DNA of 57,726 bases from Gammaproteobacteria bacterium (GCA_029881995.1 JAOULO010000018.1:1-57726), one strand, 5' to 3'. Positions 47,517 through 57,726 are shown, counted from the first letter of the stretch. Program-made: numbers and translations. The notes: a model not told the origin generated them from the sequence alone.

Positions 47517-48689
47517 ATGACAGATCGCCACTTATTTACCTCTGAGTCCGTTTCTGAAGGCCATCCAGACAAGGTCGCGGATCAAATTTCCGATTCCGTA
47601 CTGGATGCCATCCTGACTCAGGATCCACGTGCCCGCGTGGCCTGTGAAACCATGATTAATACCGGAATGATCATCCTTTCTGGTGAAATTACCACCTCCG
47701 CCAATGTCGACTATTCCAGCGTGGCACGCGAAGCCGTCAAAAATATCGGCTACAACAACTCAGAAATGGGTTTTGATTATGAAACCTGTGCCGTACTGGT
47801 TTCCCTTGATAAGCAATCTGCCGACATCGCCATGGGTGTTGATGAAGGTAGTGACAAGGAACAGGGCGCTGGTGACCAGGGCCTGATGTTTGGTTATGCC
47901 AGTAACGAAACCGATGTCCTAATGCCTGCTCCTATTACTTATGCACACCGCCTGGTGAAACGTCAGGCCGAAGTGCGCAAGAACGGTAGTCTGCCCTGGT
48001 TGCGTCCTGACGCGAAAAGCCAGGTCACTTTTGTGTATGAAAATAATGTACCTGTAGGCATTGATGCCGTTGTACTTTCTACACAGCACAACCCTGAAAT
48101 CGAACTAAAAGCGCTTCAGGATGCCGTGATGGATGAAATCATTAATCCAACTCTGCCAAAAGAATGGATTACTAAGGACACCAAGTTCTTTATTAACCCG
48201 ACTGGCCGTTTCGTTATCGGTGGTCCTGTAGGCGACTGTGGCCTGACTGGTCGTAAGATCATCGTCGATACCTATGGTGGTATGGCGCGTCACGGTGGTG
48301 GTGCCTTCTCTGGAAAGGATCCTTCCAAGGTTGACCGCTCAGCCGCCTATGCCGGTCGTTATGTAGCGAAGAACATCGTCGCTGCCGGTCTTGCTGATCG
48401 CTGTGAAATCCAGGTCTCCTACGCTATTGGTGTAGCAGAACCGACTTCTATCAGCATACAGACCTTTGGTACTGGTAAAATTGCTGACAGCAAGATTGTC
48501 GAACTGGTACGTGAGCACTTTGACCTGCGCGCCGGTGGCCTGGTGCAAATGCTGGACCTACTACGTCCTATCTATGCACCAACAGCCGCTTATGGCCATT
48601 TTGGTCGTACCGAGTCTGAATTCTCCTGGGAGAAAACTGACAAGGCAGATGCCCTGGCCAAGGCAGCAGGTACTGTAGCAGCTGCATAA
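47517..48689 (+). CDS. metK: S-adenosylmethionine synthetase
   Basis: Makes S-adenosylmethionine from methionine and ATP. It has 390 residues. The motifs are [52 protein letters not shown] and [23 protein letters not shown](A) precedes the ATG. It is followed by a terminator and then a SAH riboswitch controlling ahcY, so metK itself is not under that switch. Confidence 0.98.
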   Translation: MTDRHLFTSESVSEGHPDKVADQISDSVLDAILTQDPRARVACETMINTGMIILSGEITTSANVDYSSVAREAVKNIGYNNSEMGFDYETCAVLVSLDKQSADIAMGVDEGSDKEQGAGDQGLMFGYASNETDVLMPAPITYAHRLVKRQAEVRKNGSLPWLRPDAKSQVTFVYENNVPVGIDAVVLSTQHNPEIELKALQDAVMDEIINPTLPKEWITKDTKFFINPTGRFVIGGPVGDCGLTGRKIIVDTYGGMARHGGGAFSGKDPSKVDRSAAYAGRYVAKNIVAAGLADRCEIQVSYAIGVAEPTSISIQTFGTGKIADSKIVELVREHFDLRAGGLVQMLDLLRPIYAPTAAYGHFGRTESEFSWEKTDKADALAKAAGTVAAA

Positions 48690-48706
48690 TTTACGATTGT
48701 TAACCC

Positions 48707-48746
48707 TTCTCGCCTTTCAAATTTTTACTGAAAGGCGAGAATTTAT
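48707..48746 (+). terminator. Terminator after metK
   Basis: TTCTCGCCTTTCA (48707-48719) pairs with TGAAAGGCGAGAA (48729-48741), followed by TTTATT. A strong 13-base stem. Confidence 0.85.
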
Positions 48747-48754
48747 TAAACTCA

Positions 48755-48760
48755 TATAAT
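48755..48760 (+). promoter_or_regulatory. -10 box ahead of the SAH riboswitch
   Basis: A perfect TATAAT stands about 25 bases before the riboswitch. The -35 region is not convincing because it overlaps the metK terminator. Confidence 0.55.
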
Positions 48761-48783
48761 AAAACTATTTACACATCGCCGTG

Positions 48784-48860
48784 TTTCTGAGGGGCGCTGC
48801 AGCAGATTCAATTCTGTCAGGCTCAGAAATAGACGGCTTTTTGGAACAACGGCGCTCGTT
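48784..48860 (+). promoter_or_regulatory. S-adenosylhomocysteine (SAH) riboswitch
   Basis: The conserved parts of the SAH aptamer are all present: TTCTGAGGGGCGCTGCAGC (48785-48803), the pairing CTCAGAA (48822-48828) forming P1, and AACGGCGCTCG (48848-48858), whose GGCGCTC pairs with the GGGGCGC region as the P4/pseudoknot. SAH riboswitches switch on ahcY when the inhibitory product SAH accumulates. It ends 20 bases before the ahcY ATG, so it likely acts at the ribosome site (GGAGAA). Confidence 0.93.
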
Positions 48861-48880
48861 CAAAGTACGGAGAATCGACT

Positions 48881-50302
<1,422 letters not shown>

Positions 50303-50320
50303 GCGTCAACATGCAGTAAT

Positions 50321-50362
50321 GAAAGGCGTAAAGGTTCTTACCTTTGCGCCTTTCCATTTTTC
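50321..50362 (+). terminator. Terminator between ahcY and metF
   Basis: GAAAGGCGTAAAGG (50321-50334) pairs with CCTTTGCGCCTTTC (50341-50354), followed by CATTTTTC. It may let only part of the transcripts reach metF. Confidence 0.8.
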
Positions 50363-50395
50363 AAATACCGAAAATAAGACGCATAGGTAATCAAC

Positions 50396-51241
50396 ATGGA
50401 ATCACAACAAGACTACGAACAGACTTTCAGTTTCGAGTTTTTCCCCCCCAAGACCCCGGAAGGGGCCGATAAGCTACGCAAGGTGAGGGATGAACTGGCA
50501 AAACTGAACCCACTCTATTTTTCTGTCACCTTTGGTGCCGGTGGTAGTACCCAGCAAGGCACTATTGATACCGTACTCGAAATTCAGCAATCCGGGAGTA
50601 ATGCTGCACCCCATCTTTCCTGTATAGGCTCGACAAAGGAAAGTATCCGGGAGTTATTGAATAAATATAAGGATAACGGGATTAAACGCATCGTGGCCTT
50701 GAGGGGTGACATGCCCTCTGGTATGCAGGAAACCGGTGAGTTTCGCTATGCCAATGAGCTGGTGGAATTTATTCGCAGCGAAACTGGCAGTCACTTTCAT
50801 ATCGAAGTGGCCGCCTATCCGGAGTTTCATCCCCAGGCCCGAGATGCAGAAACGGATTTAGCCAACTTCAAACGTAAAGTCGATGCGGGTGCGGACAGTG
50901 CTCTGACCCAGTACTTCTACAACATCGACGCCTATGTTCGCTTCGTGGAAGACTGTGAGGCACTGGGTATTAAAATTCCTATCGTGCCCGGCATTATGCC
51001 CATCACCAATTACAAACAGCTAGCCCGTTTTTCAGATATGTGTGGTGCAGAAATACCGCGCTGGATTCGTAAGCGACTGGAAGGTTTTGGTGATGATATT
51101 ACCTCCCTGCGCGCCTTTGGGCTTGATGTCACCGCCGAGCTCTGTGATGAACTGCTGGATATCGGTGCTCCGGGATTACATTTTTATACCATGAACCAGA
51201 CAGGCCCCACACTGGAAATCTGGAAGGAACTGGGTCTATAA
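50396..51241 (+). CDS. metF: 5,10-methylenetetrahydrofolate reductase
   Basis: Flavoprotein that makes 5-methyltetrahydrofolate for methionine synthesis. It has 281 residues. Motifs are FSFEFFPPKTPEGADKLRKV, LSCIGSTKESIRELL, IVALRGDMPSG, EVAAYPEFHPQA and GIMPITNYKQLARFSD, ending LHFYTMNQTGPTLEIWKELG. It completes the methyl cycle block with metK and ahcY. A terminator follows. Confidence 0.97.
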   Translation: MESQQDYEQTFSFEFFPPKTPEGADKLRKVRDELAKLNPLYFSVTFGAGGSTQQGTIDTVLEIQQSGSNAAPHLSCIGSTKESIRELLNKYKDNGIKRIVALRGDMPSGMQETGEFRYANELVEFIRSETGSHFHIEVAAYPEFHPQARDAETDLANFKRKVDAGADSALTQYFYNIDAYVRFVEDCEALGIKIPIVPGIMPITNYKQLARFSDMCGAEIPRWIRKRLEGFGDDITSLRAFGLDVTAELCDELLDIGAPGLHFYTMNQTGPTLEIWKELGL

Positions 51242-51251
51242 GACAGAAAAT

Positions 51252-51277
51252 AAAAGCGCCAGAAATGGCGCTTTTTT
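51252..51277. terminator. Bidirectional terminator between metF and the HD-GYP-like gene
   Basis: AAAAGCGCC (51252-51260) pairs with GGCGCTTTT (51267-51275) with a T-run after it, and an A-run before it for the other strand. It abuts the stop codon of the convergent gene. Confidence 0.85.
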
Positions 51278-52385
51278 ATGAAGAGTAACCCCAAACACCA
51301 TCCAGGTCGATATCTGAAACATGTGAGAACCTGCACAGCTTCATAATTTCAAATTCCTTATCCGTCACATCTCGATCAATCGGTTCTTCATAAAGCTGGC
51401 CAAGTGGGTCAGCAATGCTCTTGATCACAGGATGGGCGGCTTGCTCCATGTTTCGCCGTACAACTATGGCGGTATCACCATTGGCCAGTTCGACAAAGCT
51501 GCCGGGTGGGAAAATTGTTAACTCTAATACCAGGTGCATGCAGAGGGCCTTTTCATATTTATCACCCTGCTCCATAAAGAAAATCTTTAAGGCATCACCA
51601 ATTGAAATAGGATCGTGCTTGCTATGCCGGGATATCATCATGCTATAACGCTCTGCAATAGCCAAAGCCTTAGCTCCCACCACGATCTGGTTTTTATTCA
51701 AGGATGATGGGTAGCCACTCCCATCATTAAGCTCATGGTGCTGCAGGATAACTTTCAACCAGGTGGCATTCTTGACCCCGATATCATGCAACATCTTGGC
51801 GCTCTTCTGAGGATGCTGTGCAATTGTCCGGCGCTGCGTTGCTGACAAAGGGGTTTCCTGTTTCTGGATGGCCTCATAGAAACCCCGCATCCCAATATTG
51901 GCCGTCAACGCTGCTGCCATTATCTGATGTCGTTCCTCATCCGGCAGGTTCTGTTTGGCAAACAGGGTATTAACCAGGATACCGCACTGCAATGCATGGG
52001 CAAGGCTCGAACTCATGGTATGTGGCAGATGTACTGCGGCCAGCACGGCATTGGGTGAGGTAAGACACAGAGTATCCAGCTCTGCAGTCAGTTGCTCAAT
52101 TTTCTCCAGTGCCTGCGGGTCGGAGGACTCAATCTGGTCAAAAACTTTATCAAGCTGTTTACCAATTTCATTTAAGCGAAAAAATGGGCTGGTCTCGTTG
52201 GGGTCCTCATTACTGACCTCGATAAGACGAAAAATGGCGTGCTTACTGAGGGAGTCCAGCTTCTCATGGTCAGGTATGACCTGGCCTTCACTCAGCAACA
52301 ACTTGCCATCATCATCATAGATAGACCAGGCCAGCTCTTCGCCAACGCTAAGTTCCCGATTTGAGACCTTGATTTTCTTCTGCAT
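51276..52385 (-). CDS. Degenerate HD-GYP domain protein
   Basis: A 369-residue protein with an HD-GYP-like domain. Residues 1-60 carry a PilZ-like or DUF3391-like head (SVGEELAWSIYDDDGKLLLS). The domain keeps HALQ, the AQHPQKSAKMLHDIG block and HHELNDGSGYP (216-226). The canonical HDIGK is replaced by TANIGM (161-166), and the late Asp by Glu (AIAERYSM). So the di-iron site for c-di-GMP hydrolysis is incomplete; binding or signalling without catalysis is likely. It converges on metF. Confidence 0.88.
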   Translation of the reverse strand: MQKKIKVSNRELSVGEELAWSIYDDDGKLLLSEGQVIPDHEKLDSLSKHAIFRLIEVSNEDPNETSPFFRLNEIGKQLDKVFDQIESSDPQALEKIEQLTAELDTLCLTSPNAVLAAVHLPHTMSSSLAHALQCGILVNTLFAKQNLPDEERHQIMAAALTANIGMRGFYEAIQKQETPLSATQRRTIAQHPQKSAKMLHDIGVKNATWLKVILQHHELNDGSGYPSSLNKNQIVVGAKALAIAERYSMMISRHSKHDPISIGDALKIFFMEQGDKYEKALCMHLVLELTIFPPGSFVELANGDTAIVVRRNMEQAAHPVIKSIADPLGQLYEEPIDRDVTDKEFEIMKLCRFSHVSDIDLDGVWGYSS

Positions 52386-52566
52386 TATTCTGTCTTTATA
52401 TAGTGTCGTATCTAGTATTTTCGGTTTGCGGGGTTAGGACTTTAGAGCATTAAGGTTTTTTTTCAGATAAAATTGCTCTGCTCATGGCCGAAAGCGAAAA
52501 ATGCGGTTCCAGCACAAATCATGGTTTAATAGCAGGATCCCTTCCTGATCAGATACATACACCTTT

Positions 52567-53301
52567 ATGAGAAACCCTCGCATCTACCAATCCATCCAGC
52601 CTGAGACAAGGGAAGAGATTGAGCTGTCAGAACACGCTATCCGCCACCTGATTCAGGTATTGCGTCTGCGTGAGGGGGATGGTTTTACCGTTTTTAATGG
52701 TCTGGGCCAGGCCTGGGAAGCCAAACTGACCTCAGTCAGTAAGAGAGTGGTGACCGCCAGAATTGAGGGTATTCTGACCGAAAATCCGGAATCCCCCTTA
52801 AAGGTCCACCTGGGCCTGGGTATATCAAAGGGGGATCGTATGGACTATGCCATCCAGAAGGCCGTAGAGCTGGGGGTAACTGAAATCACCCCCCTGTTTA
52901 CCCGCTATAGCATGGTCAGGCTGGACGAAAAACGCAAAGAAAAACGCCACCAGCACTGGCAGGGTATTATCATTGGTGCCTGTGAGCAGTGTGGTCGGAA
53001 CCAGTTACCAACACTCCATCCAGCACAGGACAACCAGCTCTGGCTGGATAGTCGGCCTGATGAAACCCGCTTAACACTGGATCCACGCTCTGCTAATAAA
53101 CTGACGGATATTCCCAAGCCCACGACCAGCCTGAGCCTGTATATTGGGCCAGAGGGTGGTCTGAGTGAGGAAGAAATTACGGCTGCCAGTCAGGCGGGGT
53201 TTACTGGCATACGACTCGGCCCCAGGGTCTTACGCACAGAAACCGCCGTTGTCTCGGCCATCACAGCCGTCCAACTTCACTGGGGCGATCTGAATTCATA
53301 A
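52567..53301 (+). CDS. rsmE: 16S rRNA m3U1498 methyltransferase RsmE
   Basis: SPOUT methyltransferase acting on U1498 of 16S rRNA, 244 residues. The N-terminal PUA-like part has HAIRHLIQVLRLREGD. The knot region shows QKAVELGVTEITPL, GACEQCGRNQLP, LYIGPEGGLSEEEI and IRLGPRVLRTETA, which bind S-adenosylmethionine. The next gene follows after 18 bp on the same strand. Confidence 0.96.
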   Translation: MRNPRIYQSIQPETREEIELSEHAIRHLIQVLRLREGDGFTVFNGLGQAWEAKLTSVSKRVVTARIEGILTENPESPLKVHLGLGISKGDRMDYAIQKAVELGVTEITPLFTRYSMVRLDEKRKEKRHQHWQGIIIGACEQCGRNQLPTLHPAQDNQLWLDSRPDETRLTLDPRSANKLTDIPKPTTSLSLYIGPEGGLSEEEITAASQAGFTGIRLGPRVLRTETAVVSAITAVQLHWGDLNS

Positions 53302-53319
53302 TGTTAAACCGGGACCCAC

Positions 53320-54291
53320 ATGATCAATAAATCACAACTTAAACAGGCCGTCGCACAAGGCATTATCAACCAGCAACAAATGGATGCCCTGATAACGCTC
53401 ACTCAGCAATCATCTCAACACCATAGCGGTGAGGAGCATTTGCGTTTTGTCCGTGGCTTTGGCGATGTATTCATTACCCTGGGTATTCTACTGGTGGCCA
53501 TCTCATTCAACTTCACAGGCTTAAGCGGCTATTACTATGGCGTCCCCATTGGCATATTTATTCTTGCCGCCGAATGGCTGGTTCGGGTTCGCAAACTTTC
53601 CCTGCCCGGCATGGCCATCCTGATCTGTATTATTTATTTTGTGAACGCCCTGTTTACTGAGCTTGGACAGGAAAAAAGCTTTTACAACCTTGGCCTGATT
53701 ACCGCCACATCACTGGCCTTTTATCTACGCTACAAAATGCCCTTCAGTTTATTACCCACCGCAGGCAGTATCATTGTCATGCTGATCTATACCATTGGCA
53801 TCGATATTATCCAGCAACCCTATCTACTGTCACTCATGGGCCTGATGGTATTCAGCATGGCGATGTGGTTTGATGCCCGAGACACCCAAAGACAGAACTA
53901 CCTCAGTGATAGCGCCTTCTGGCTACACCTGCTAGCCGCCCCTTTAATTGCCCATGGTGTCATGATTGTCCTTGTGATGGCAGAACCGGGCAGCCTGCTA
54001 GCTGTAAACCGCAACCTGTTTATCATCAGCTTCTTTGTACTGTTCTTCCTTATTGCATTGTTTATAGATCGACGTGCTTTATTAATTTCCAGTACTGTTT
54101 ACGCCATCTATGCCATCACCCAACTGGCCAGCGGTCAGTTTGCCGATGTACAAAGTCTGATTGCCTTTGTCTTTATGGCCTTTGGTATTTTTGTGGTGTT
54201 GTTTGGTACGTACTGGTACAAAGTAAGAAATCTGTTATTTGGCTGGTGTCGTAAGACTGCCATTGCTCAATATATACCTAATTTCAGATAA
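53320..54291 (+). CDS. Multi-pass membrane protein, DUF2157-like
   Basis: A 323-residue membrane protein with about nine to ten hydrophobic helices. The N-terminal helical part (SQLKQAVAQGIINQQQMDAL) resembles the cytoplasmic head of DUF2157 proteins. Function is unknown. It is likely cotranscribed with rsmE. A strong bidirectional hairpin follows. Confidence 0.82.
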   Translation: MINKSQLKQAVAQGIINQQQMDALITLTQQSSQHHSGEEHLRFVRGFGDVFITLGILLVAISFNFTGLSGYYYGVPIGIFILAAEWLVRVRKLSLPGMAILICIIYFVNALFTELGQEKSFYNLGLITATSLAFYLRYKMPFSLLPTAGSIIVMLIYTIGIDIIQQPYLLSLMGLMVFSMAMWFDARDTQRQNYLSDSAFWLHLLAAPLIAHGVMIVLVMAEPGSLLAVNRNLFIISFFVLFFLIALFIDRRALLISSTVYAIYAITQLASGQFADVQSLIAFVFMAFGIFVVLFGTYWYKVRNLLFGWCRKTAIAQYIPNFR

Positions 54292-54314
54292 TCTTACTCA
54301 GACTTATTAATTCA

Positions 54315-54343
54315 AACAGGCCTGGTATAAAACCAGGCCTGTT
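54315..54343. terminator. Bidirectional terminator
   Basis: A perfect 12-base stem, AACAGGCCTGGT with ACCAGGCCTGTT, lies between the convergent genes for the membrane protein and the Fn3 lipoprotein. Confidence 0.85.
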
Positions 54344-54351
54344 ATAGAAAG

Positions 54352-56508
54352 TTATTGATACGTAATCGTTAATTGCGGTGGACTAACACAACCAGGGACA
54401 CCCTCTTTACTACAATACGTGGTAGCCCTCAACTGAGTATCATTTGGAAAAAGAACATTATTATCCTCTAGCAGGAAACCATAATTATTATAGTTCCCGT
54501 TTGCCCAGTTCTGAACAATATTTGTAACATCGATTGCCTGGTATAGTACCCCTGTCACCGGTTGGTTAAACAGAACCCTGGAACCATTATAAACCTGAGG
54601 TATGCTATTCCAGGTTACACCTGCTGTCCAGTTTTCAAAAACTGCCCACACATTGTACTGAGTAAAACTTGCAGGCAGAATTTCAGGTTTTATCTTTAGG
54701 GTCGCACTTATAATTGTCTTGCCACTGATATCTGCATCAACATTAAAATACAATAGACTAATTGCACACACAAAATCCTGAATACCTGTAAATAAACTAT
54801 ATATCCAGTTACAACCTACCGCATTTTCAGCCGAAGCATAGGCAGTATTCTCTATACTGCTGTTTGTTGAACTTTTCATGACCAGGTTATCATTAGTTAT
54901 AATGTAGGTGTTGGTTACCTGAGAGCTGGCAACTGTTACTGCAACCACATCACTCCATGCAGAAACTATAGAGGACGCATAAACTGCTCTAACACGATAA
55001 TAATAGGTACCCGCAGAGGCCCTATTATCAATGTCTTCGCTATTTGCCGATCTGTCACCGTATCCTACTGAGGTATAAATATTACTAAACCCAGAGCTTG
55101 AAGACGTTGAAGAACGCTGCAACTGGAATCCGTCACCACTGCTAACCAAACCACCACCTGAACTCCAGCCATAACTCCAGGACAGTGTGAAATCAGAGGC
55201 TGTATTGGCCGATGCTGGCCCTGAAAGTGAAGGTGCTGAATCACCAGTAGTGAGTGTTTTTACATTCGTATATGAATTACCACCATCATTATATGCTGCA
55301 ATTCGATAATAGTAAGTCGTTCCAGCCGAGACTGTAGTATCGGTATAGCCTTCACTGTCTGCAGCCTGTGTGCTGATTGTGGTAAATGGACCACTTTCTG
55401 ATGTCGTACTCCTCTGCACTTTGAAGCCTGTTTCATTATCACTATTATCTGACCATGATAATGTAACTGAATTTATATATGCATAAACAGCTATTAGACT
55501 GGTTGGTTCGCTTGGAGGAGGAACGGCTGCAGCCAATGTGGTAGCACTTGCCACATCAGAAAATGGTGAGTTAAGTGCATCCTTTTTCGCACTCACACGA
55601 TAATAATAAGTTGTCTCAGCCGACAAGCCATCGGTATCACTGTAGCTTTCGACATTGGCAGCTACTGATCCAATGGTTGTAAAACCTGAATCTGAGCTTG
55701 TACTTCTTTGAATATCAAAGCCTGTTTCATTATCCGATTTGTCTACCCATGTTAGATCTATTCTGTTTGCTGAGATTGCAGAGGCACCCAAACCTGTTGG
55801 CTTAACAGGTATATCAACCGATTCTGCCAATGTTGTTGCCTTCATGATATCCGGGGATGAAGAATCACCTGAGTTATTTCTTGCAAAAATTCTGTAGTAG
55901 TATGTTGTTTCAGGAGCGAGACCATCCGTGTCAATATATTCAGTAGTATTTGGTCCCAAGGTTGCAATTATCTCGTATCCGGTATCTTTACTTGTACTTC
56001 GTTCTATAATGAAATTATTTTCATTATCTGACATATCTATCCAACTCATTGAAATTGAACTCGATGATTCAGCATTTGCGGTAAATTTCGCTGGGGCAAT
56101 TGGTGCTGCCGTGCTTGCTACTAAAGTAGCCGCATCGTCTTCATTCGAAGCCTCTGAGTTACCAACTGCATTTGTGGCTAATACTCGATAATAATATGTG
56201 GTTTCAGCCAACAGACCAGATGCGTCCGTATAACTCGTAATATCTTTATTCAGGCTGACTACCACTTCAAAATTCACGCCAGCCGTTTGGCTTCGCTGAA
56301 CAATAAAGCCTGTTTCATTATCAGAATTATCCTGCCAGACTAGAGATATTGTATTTTCAGAAATCCCTGTCGCAACCAGGCCTGATGGCGCATCTGGAAC
56401 AGTCCCACTACCTGCACCAGCACCAGTACCACCACCTCCACTACCACCACATGCCGATAGAGCAATGAACGTAAACAGATAAAAGAGAATGGAAATTATT
56501 TTATTCAT
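54352..56508 (-). CDS. Surface lipoprotein with five Fn3 domains and a DNRLRE-type domain
   Basis: A 718-residue lipoprotein. The lipobox is LSAC at 17-20, followed by a Gly-rich linker. Five fibronectin type III domains of about 95 residues follow; four share SDNETGF- or SDNENNF-type loops and ETTYYYRV strands. The C-terminal 165 residues (YIITNDNLVMKSSTNSSIEN, LKIKPEILPASFTQYNVWAV, VTWNSIPQ, VTNIVQNWANGNYNNYGFLL) match DNRLRE-type domains. It is likely anchored in the outer membrane and exposed, perhaps for adhesion or glycan binding. Confidence 0.88.
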   Translation of the reverse strand: MNKIISILFYLFTFIALSACGGSGGGGTGAGAGSGTVPDAPSGLVATGISENTISLVWQDNSDNETGFIVQRSQTAGVNFEVVVSLNKDITSYTDASGLLAETTYYYRVLATNAVGNSEASNEDDAATLVASTAAPIAPAKFTANAESSSSISMSWIDMSDNENNFIIERSTSKDTGYEIIATLGPNTTEYIDTDGLAPETTYYYRIFARNNSGDSSSPDIMKATTLAESVDIPVKPTGLGASAISANRIDLTWVDKSDNETGFDIQRSTSSDSGFTTIGSVAANVESYSDTDGLSAETTYYYRVSAKKDALNSPFSDVASATTLAAAVPPPSEPTSLIAVYAYINSVTLSWSDNSDNETGFKVQRSTTSESGPFTTISTQAADSEGYTDTTVSAGTTYYYRIAAYNDGGNSYTNVKTLTTGDSAPSLSGPASANTASDFTLSWSYGWSSGGGLVSSGDGFQLQRSSTSSSSGFSNIYTSVGYGDRSANSEDIDNRASAGTYYYRVRAVYASSIVSAWSDVVAVTVASSQVTNTYIITNDNLVMKSSTNSSIENTAYASAENAVGCNWIYSLFTGIQDFVCAISLLYFNVDADISGKTIISATLKIKPEILPASFTQYNVWAVFENWTAGVTWNSIPQVYNGSRVLFNQPVTGVLYQAIDVTNIVQNWANGNYNNYGFLLEDNNVLFPNDTQLRATTYCSKEGVPGCVSPPQLTITYQ

Positions 56509-56748
56509 GACACTTCTCCCACATAAAATTGCAATTCAGTAGCACCGCATGGTCAATGGCAATATTATGAGGAAGATGGGATTACAAATAGATTACACCA
56601 ACTGAAAAAAATTAATTTTCCAAGTAAATCAATAAAATACATTGTACCAGTGGCGTATCTTTCTTAAGTAATGTGCTATTAGAACATTAAAACTAAGCTT
56701 GTTACTCTATTGAGGTATCACATAGAGGCAGGGTGAGATACCAGGTAA

Positions 56749-56774
56749 TAAAAAAGGAGACAGATAATGTCTCC
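56749..56774 (-). terminator. Terminator after the lipoprotein gene at 56801
   Basis: On the minus strand GGAGACA and TGTCTCC form a stem with loop TTATC, followed by a T-run. It stands 27 bases after the stop. A near copy lies at 57599-57630. Confidence 0.8.
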
Positions 56775-56800
56775 CAAGCAATAGTACATTGTTATAATTT

Positions 56801-57427
56801 TTACTTTTTCTTGGTAAAGGGCTCAATATCAAGATAGCTAGGATGCACTACACTAACATTAGGTCGTTCTTCTTTATACAGAACATAATTGCCATTGGCA
56901 GCATCGCTATCATCAATATAAAAAACCCATCGTTGATCACCTGATGTGTCTGAAAAATACCAAGGTGAGCTTGCTGTTGTAACGGTAGGAGTATTGGGTA
57001 AGGCACCTCCAGATTTACGATCAGGCGCAACGGTGTCTACACTACTATTTTGCCAGCCGAGCACTGCCTTCTCAGTATTTAATGTTAAGGTCAGCCCTTT
57101 GGTTGTAGCCGTCGTGTAGTAATCAGTCCGGTCAAACCTAGTCGCTGTACCTGTACAGCTTGTATCCTTTGATGTGTACTTCTCAGCATACCCCATTAAG
57201 CTTGAGCCTGAAAATACCAGAATAGTTTTACTGTCATCACTAGTTCCAGGAGATGTGTTAGAGCAAGGTGAAGCCCATTCACCATTTACATTTACCTTCG
57301 TTCCTGATTCACCGTGCATCAAGAGACCAGCAGTGGTACCGGCACCCCCTGCAGCAGCATCATCACTGCTACAAGCAGAAAACATCGAGGAAAACATGAT
57401 TAAAACAGCCAGGTTAACGATCTTCAT
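56801..57427 (-). CDS. Hypothetical lipoprotein
   Basis: A 208-residue lipoprotein. The signal peptide MKIVNLAVLIMFSSMFSAC ends in a lipobox, then SSDDAAAGG. The mature part is rich in Ser and Thr with possible disulfides (WASPCSN, DTSCTG). The stretch VNVNGEWASPC and the strands after it suggest a beta-sandwich. Start 57427 is chosen for its GGGAG site; the frame back to 57520 lacks one. Asp at Cys+3 does not matter for sorting, so outer-membrane location is expected. Confidence 0.8.
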   Translation of the reverse strand: MKIVNLAVLIMFSSMFSACSSDDAAAGGAGTTAGLLMHGESGTKVNVNGEWASPCSNTSPGTSDDSKTILVFSGSSLMGYAEKYTSKDTSCTGTATRFDRTDYYTTATTKGLTLTLNTEKAVLGWQNSSVDTVAPDRKSGGALPNTPTVTTASSPWYFSDTSGDQRWVFYIDDSDAANGNYVLYKEERPNVSVVHPSYLDIEPFTKKK

Positions 57428-57598
57428 TATGATGACTCCCTTGTTATCGTCAGACATAAATAGCGACCATAAGCCGGGGTTCTTTACAATTTTTAACACA
57501 TGAACAGGTAACCAGAACATTTGTTTTAGTCCAGGTTAGCCTTGTTTGGTTGATATAATTGACAGCTGATGCATTAAATCAAACAGGATTATTTCAGC

Positions 57599-57630
57599 TA
57601 AAAAAAAGGGGAGACAGGTGATGTCTCCCC
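57599..57630 (-). terminator. Terminator of a gene beyond the right edge
   Basis: GGGGAGACA (57608-57616) pairs with TGTCTCCCC (57622-57630), loop GGTGA, with an A-run before it, so it works for minus-strand transcripts arriving from the right. Its core is the same as in the terminator at 56749-56774. Confidence 0.8.
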
Positions 57631-57726
57631 TAAAGATTGTTCCAGAATAGTCTGTGCACACACGTATCTGAAACACATTCAGGCCCGCTCCTGGTACTGT
57701 GGAAAGGGGAGAAGGCCTAAATTAGA

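Noticed and set aside
57679-57726. Fifteen open codons on the minus strand at the right edge, ending QYQERA
   Set aside because: It could be the 3' end of the next gene, and the terminator position agrees, but it is too short to support a call.

Overview
The window reads as a chromosomal piece of an autotrophic gammaproteobacterium, probably a metagenomic contig because it opens inside a gene directly after ten adapter-like bases. Two blocks carry Calvin-cycle genes. The left edge holds RuBisCO form I (cbbL 3' end, cbbS) with the CbbQ/CbbO activase. Further right is a single-strand run tkt-gap-pgk-pyk-fba. No carboxysome genes follow cbbS, so a non-carboxysomal form I enzyme served by CbbQO is the natural reading. 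No sulfur, iron or hydrogen oxidation gene is visible, so the energy source cannot be told. Family assignments are from recognition of motifs; no search was run.

Layout. 1-5070: RuBisCO block, with a DUF559 gene framed by inverted REP-like hairpins wedged between cbbQ and cbbO. 5100-12000: a hypothetical protein with a second copy at 25.4 kb; a cytoplasmic Hpt-REC-REC-PAS histidine kinase between two near-twin single-domain response regulators, with a response-regulator remnant in between; msrB; and a membrane-anchored PAS kinase with a C-terminal receiver. 12250-16251: SDR, azoR divergent from a LysR regulator, CnoX-like thioredoxin, and a nucleoside deaminase. 16319-22700: small membrane proteins, an HTTM/DCC thiol cluster, a SnoaL/DUF2867 cluster, a secreted lipase-like hydrolase, a DUF5062 gene and a lipoprotein. 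23057-25850: purEK, a UPF0114 membrane protein, and the second hypothetical paralogue. 26165-31940: a large M4 metalloprotease with a very odd C-terminus, a histidine phosphatase, a methyltransferase, a barrel-like protein with a LytR_C tail, and a small AF1514-like gene.

32173-39118: a tight five-gene operon (LolA-like periplasmic protein, two FtsX-type permeases, ABC ATPase, predicted outer-membrane barrel) that looks like a dedicated Lol-like envelope export route, then a tandem rhodanese and a Sel1-repeat protein. 39304-46383: the Calvin/glycolysis operon, which contains a 129-bp palindromic repeat reaching into the gap stop codon. 46746-51241: a thioredoxin-like protein and a methyl-cycle block metK, SAH riboswitch-ahcY, metF. 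ahcY clears the S-adenosylhomocysteine made by methylation with the MetK product, and MetF supplies methyl groups. 51276-57726: a degenerate HD-GYP protein, rsmE, a membrane protein, an Fn3/DNRLRE lipoprotein and another lipoprotein, ending in a terminator that belongs to a gene beyond the right edge.

The most unusual items are the M4 protease with a transmembrane hairpin and lipobox apparently inserted into a C-terminal Fn3-like domain, the five-gene Lol-like operon, the DUF559 element in the RuBisCO operon, and the degenerate HD-GYP protein.
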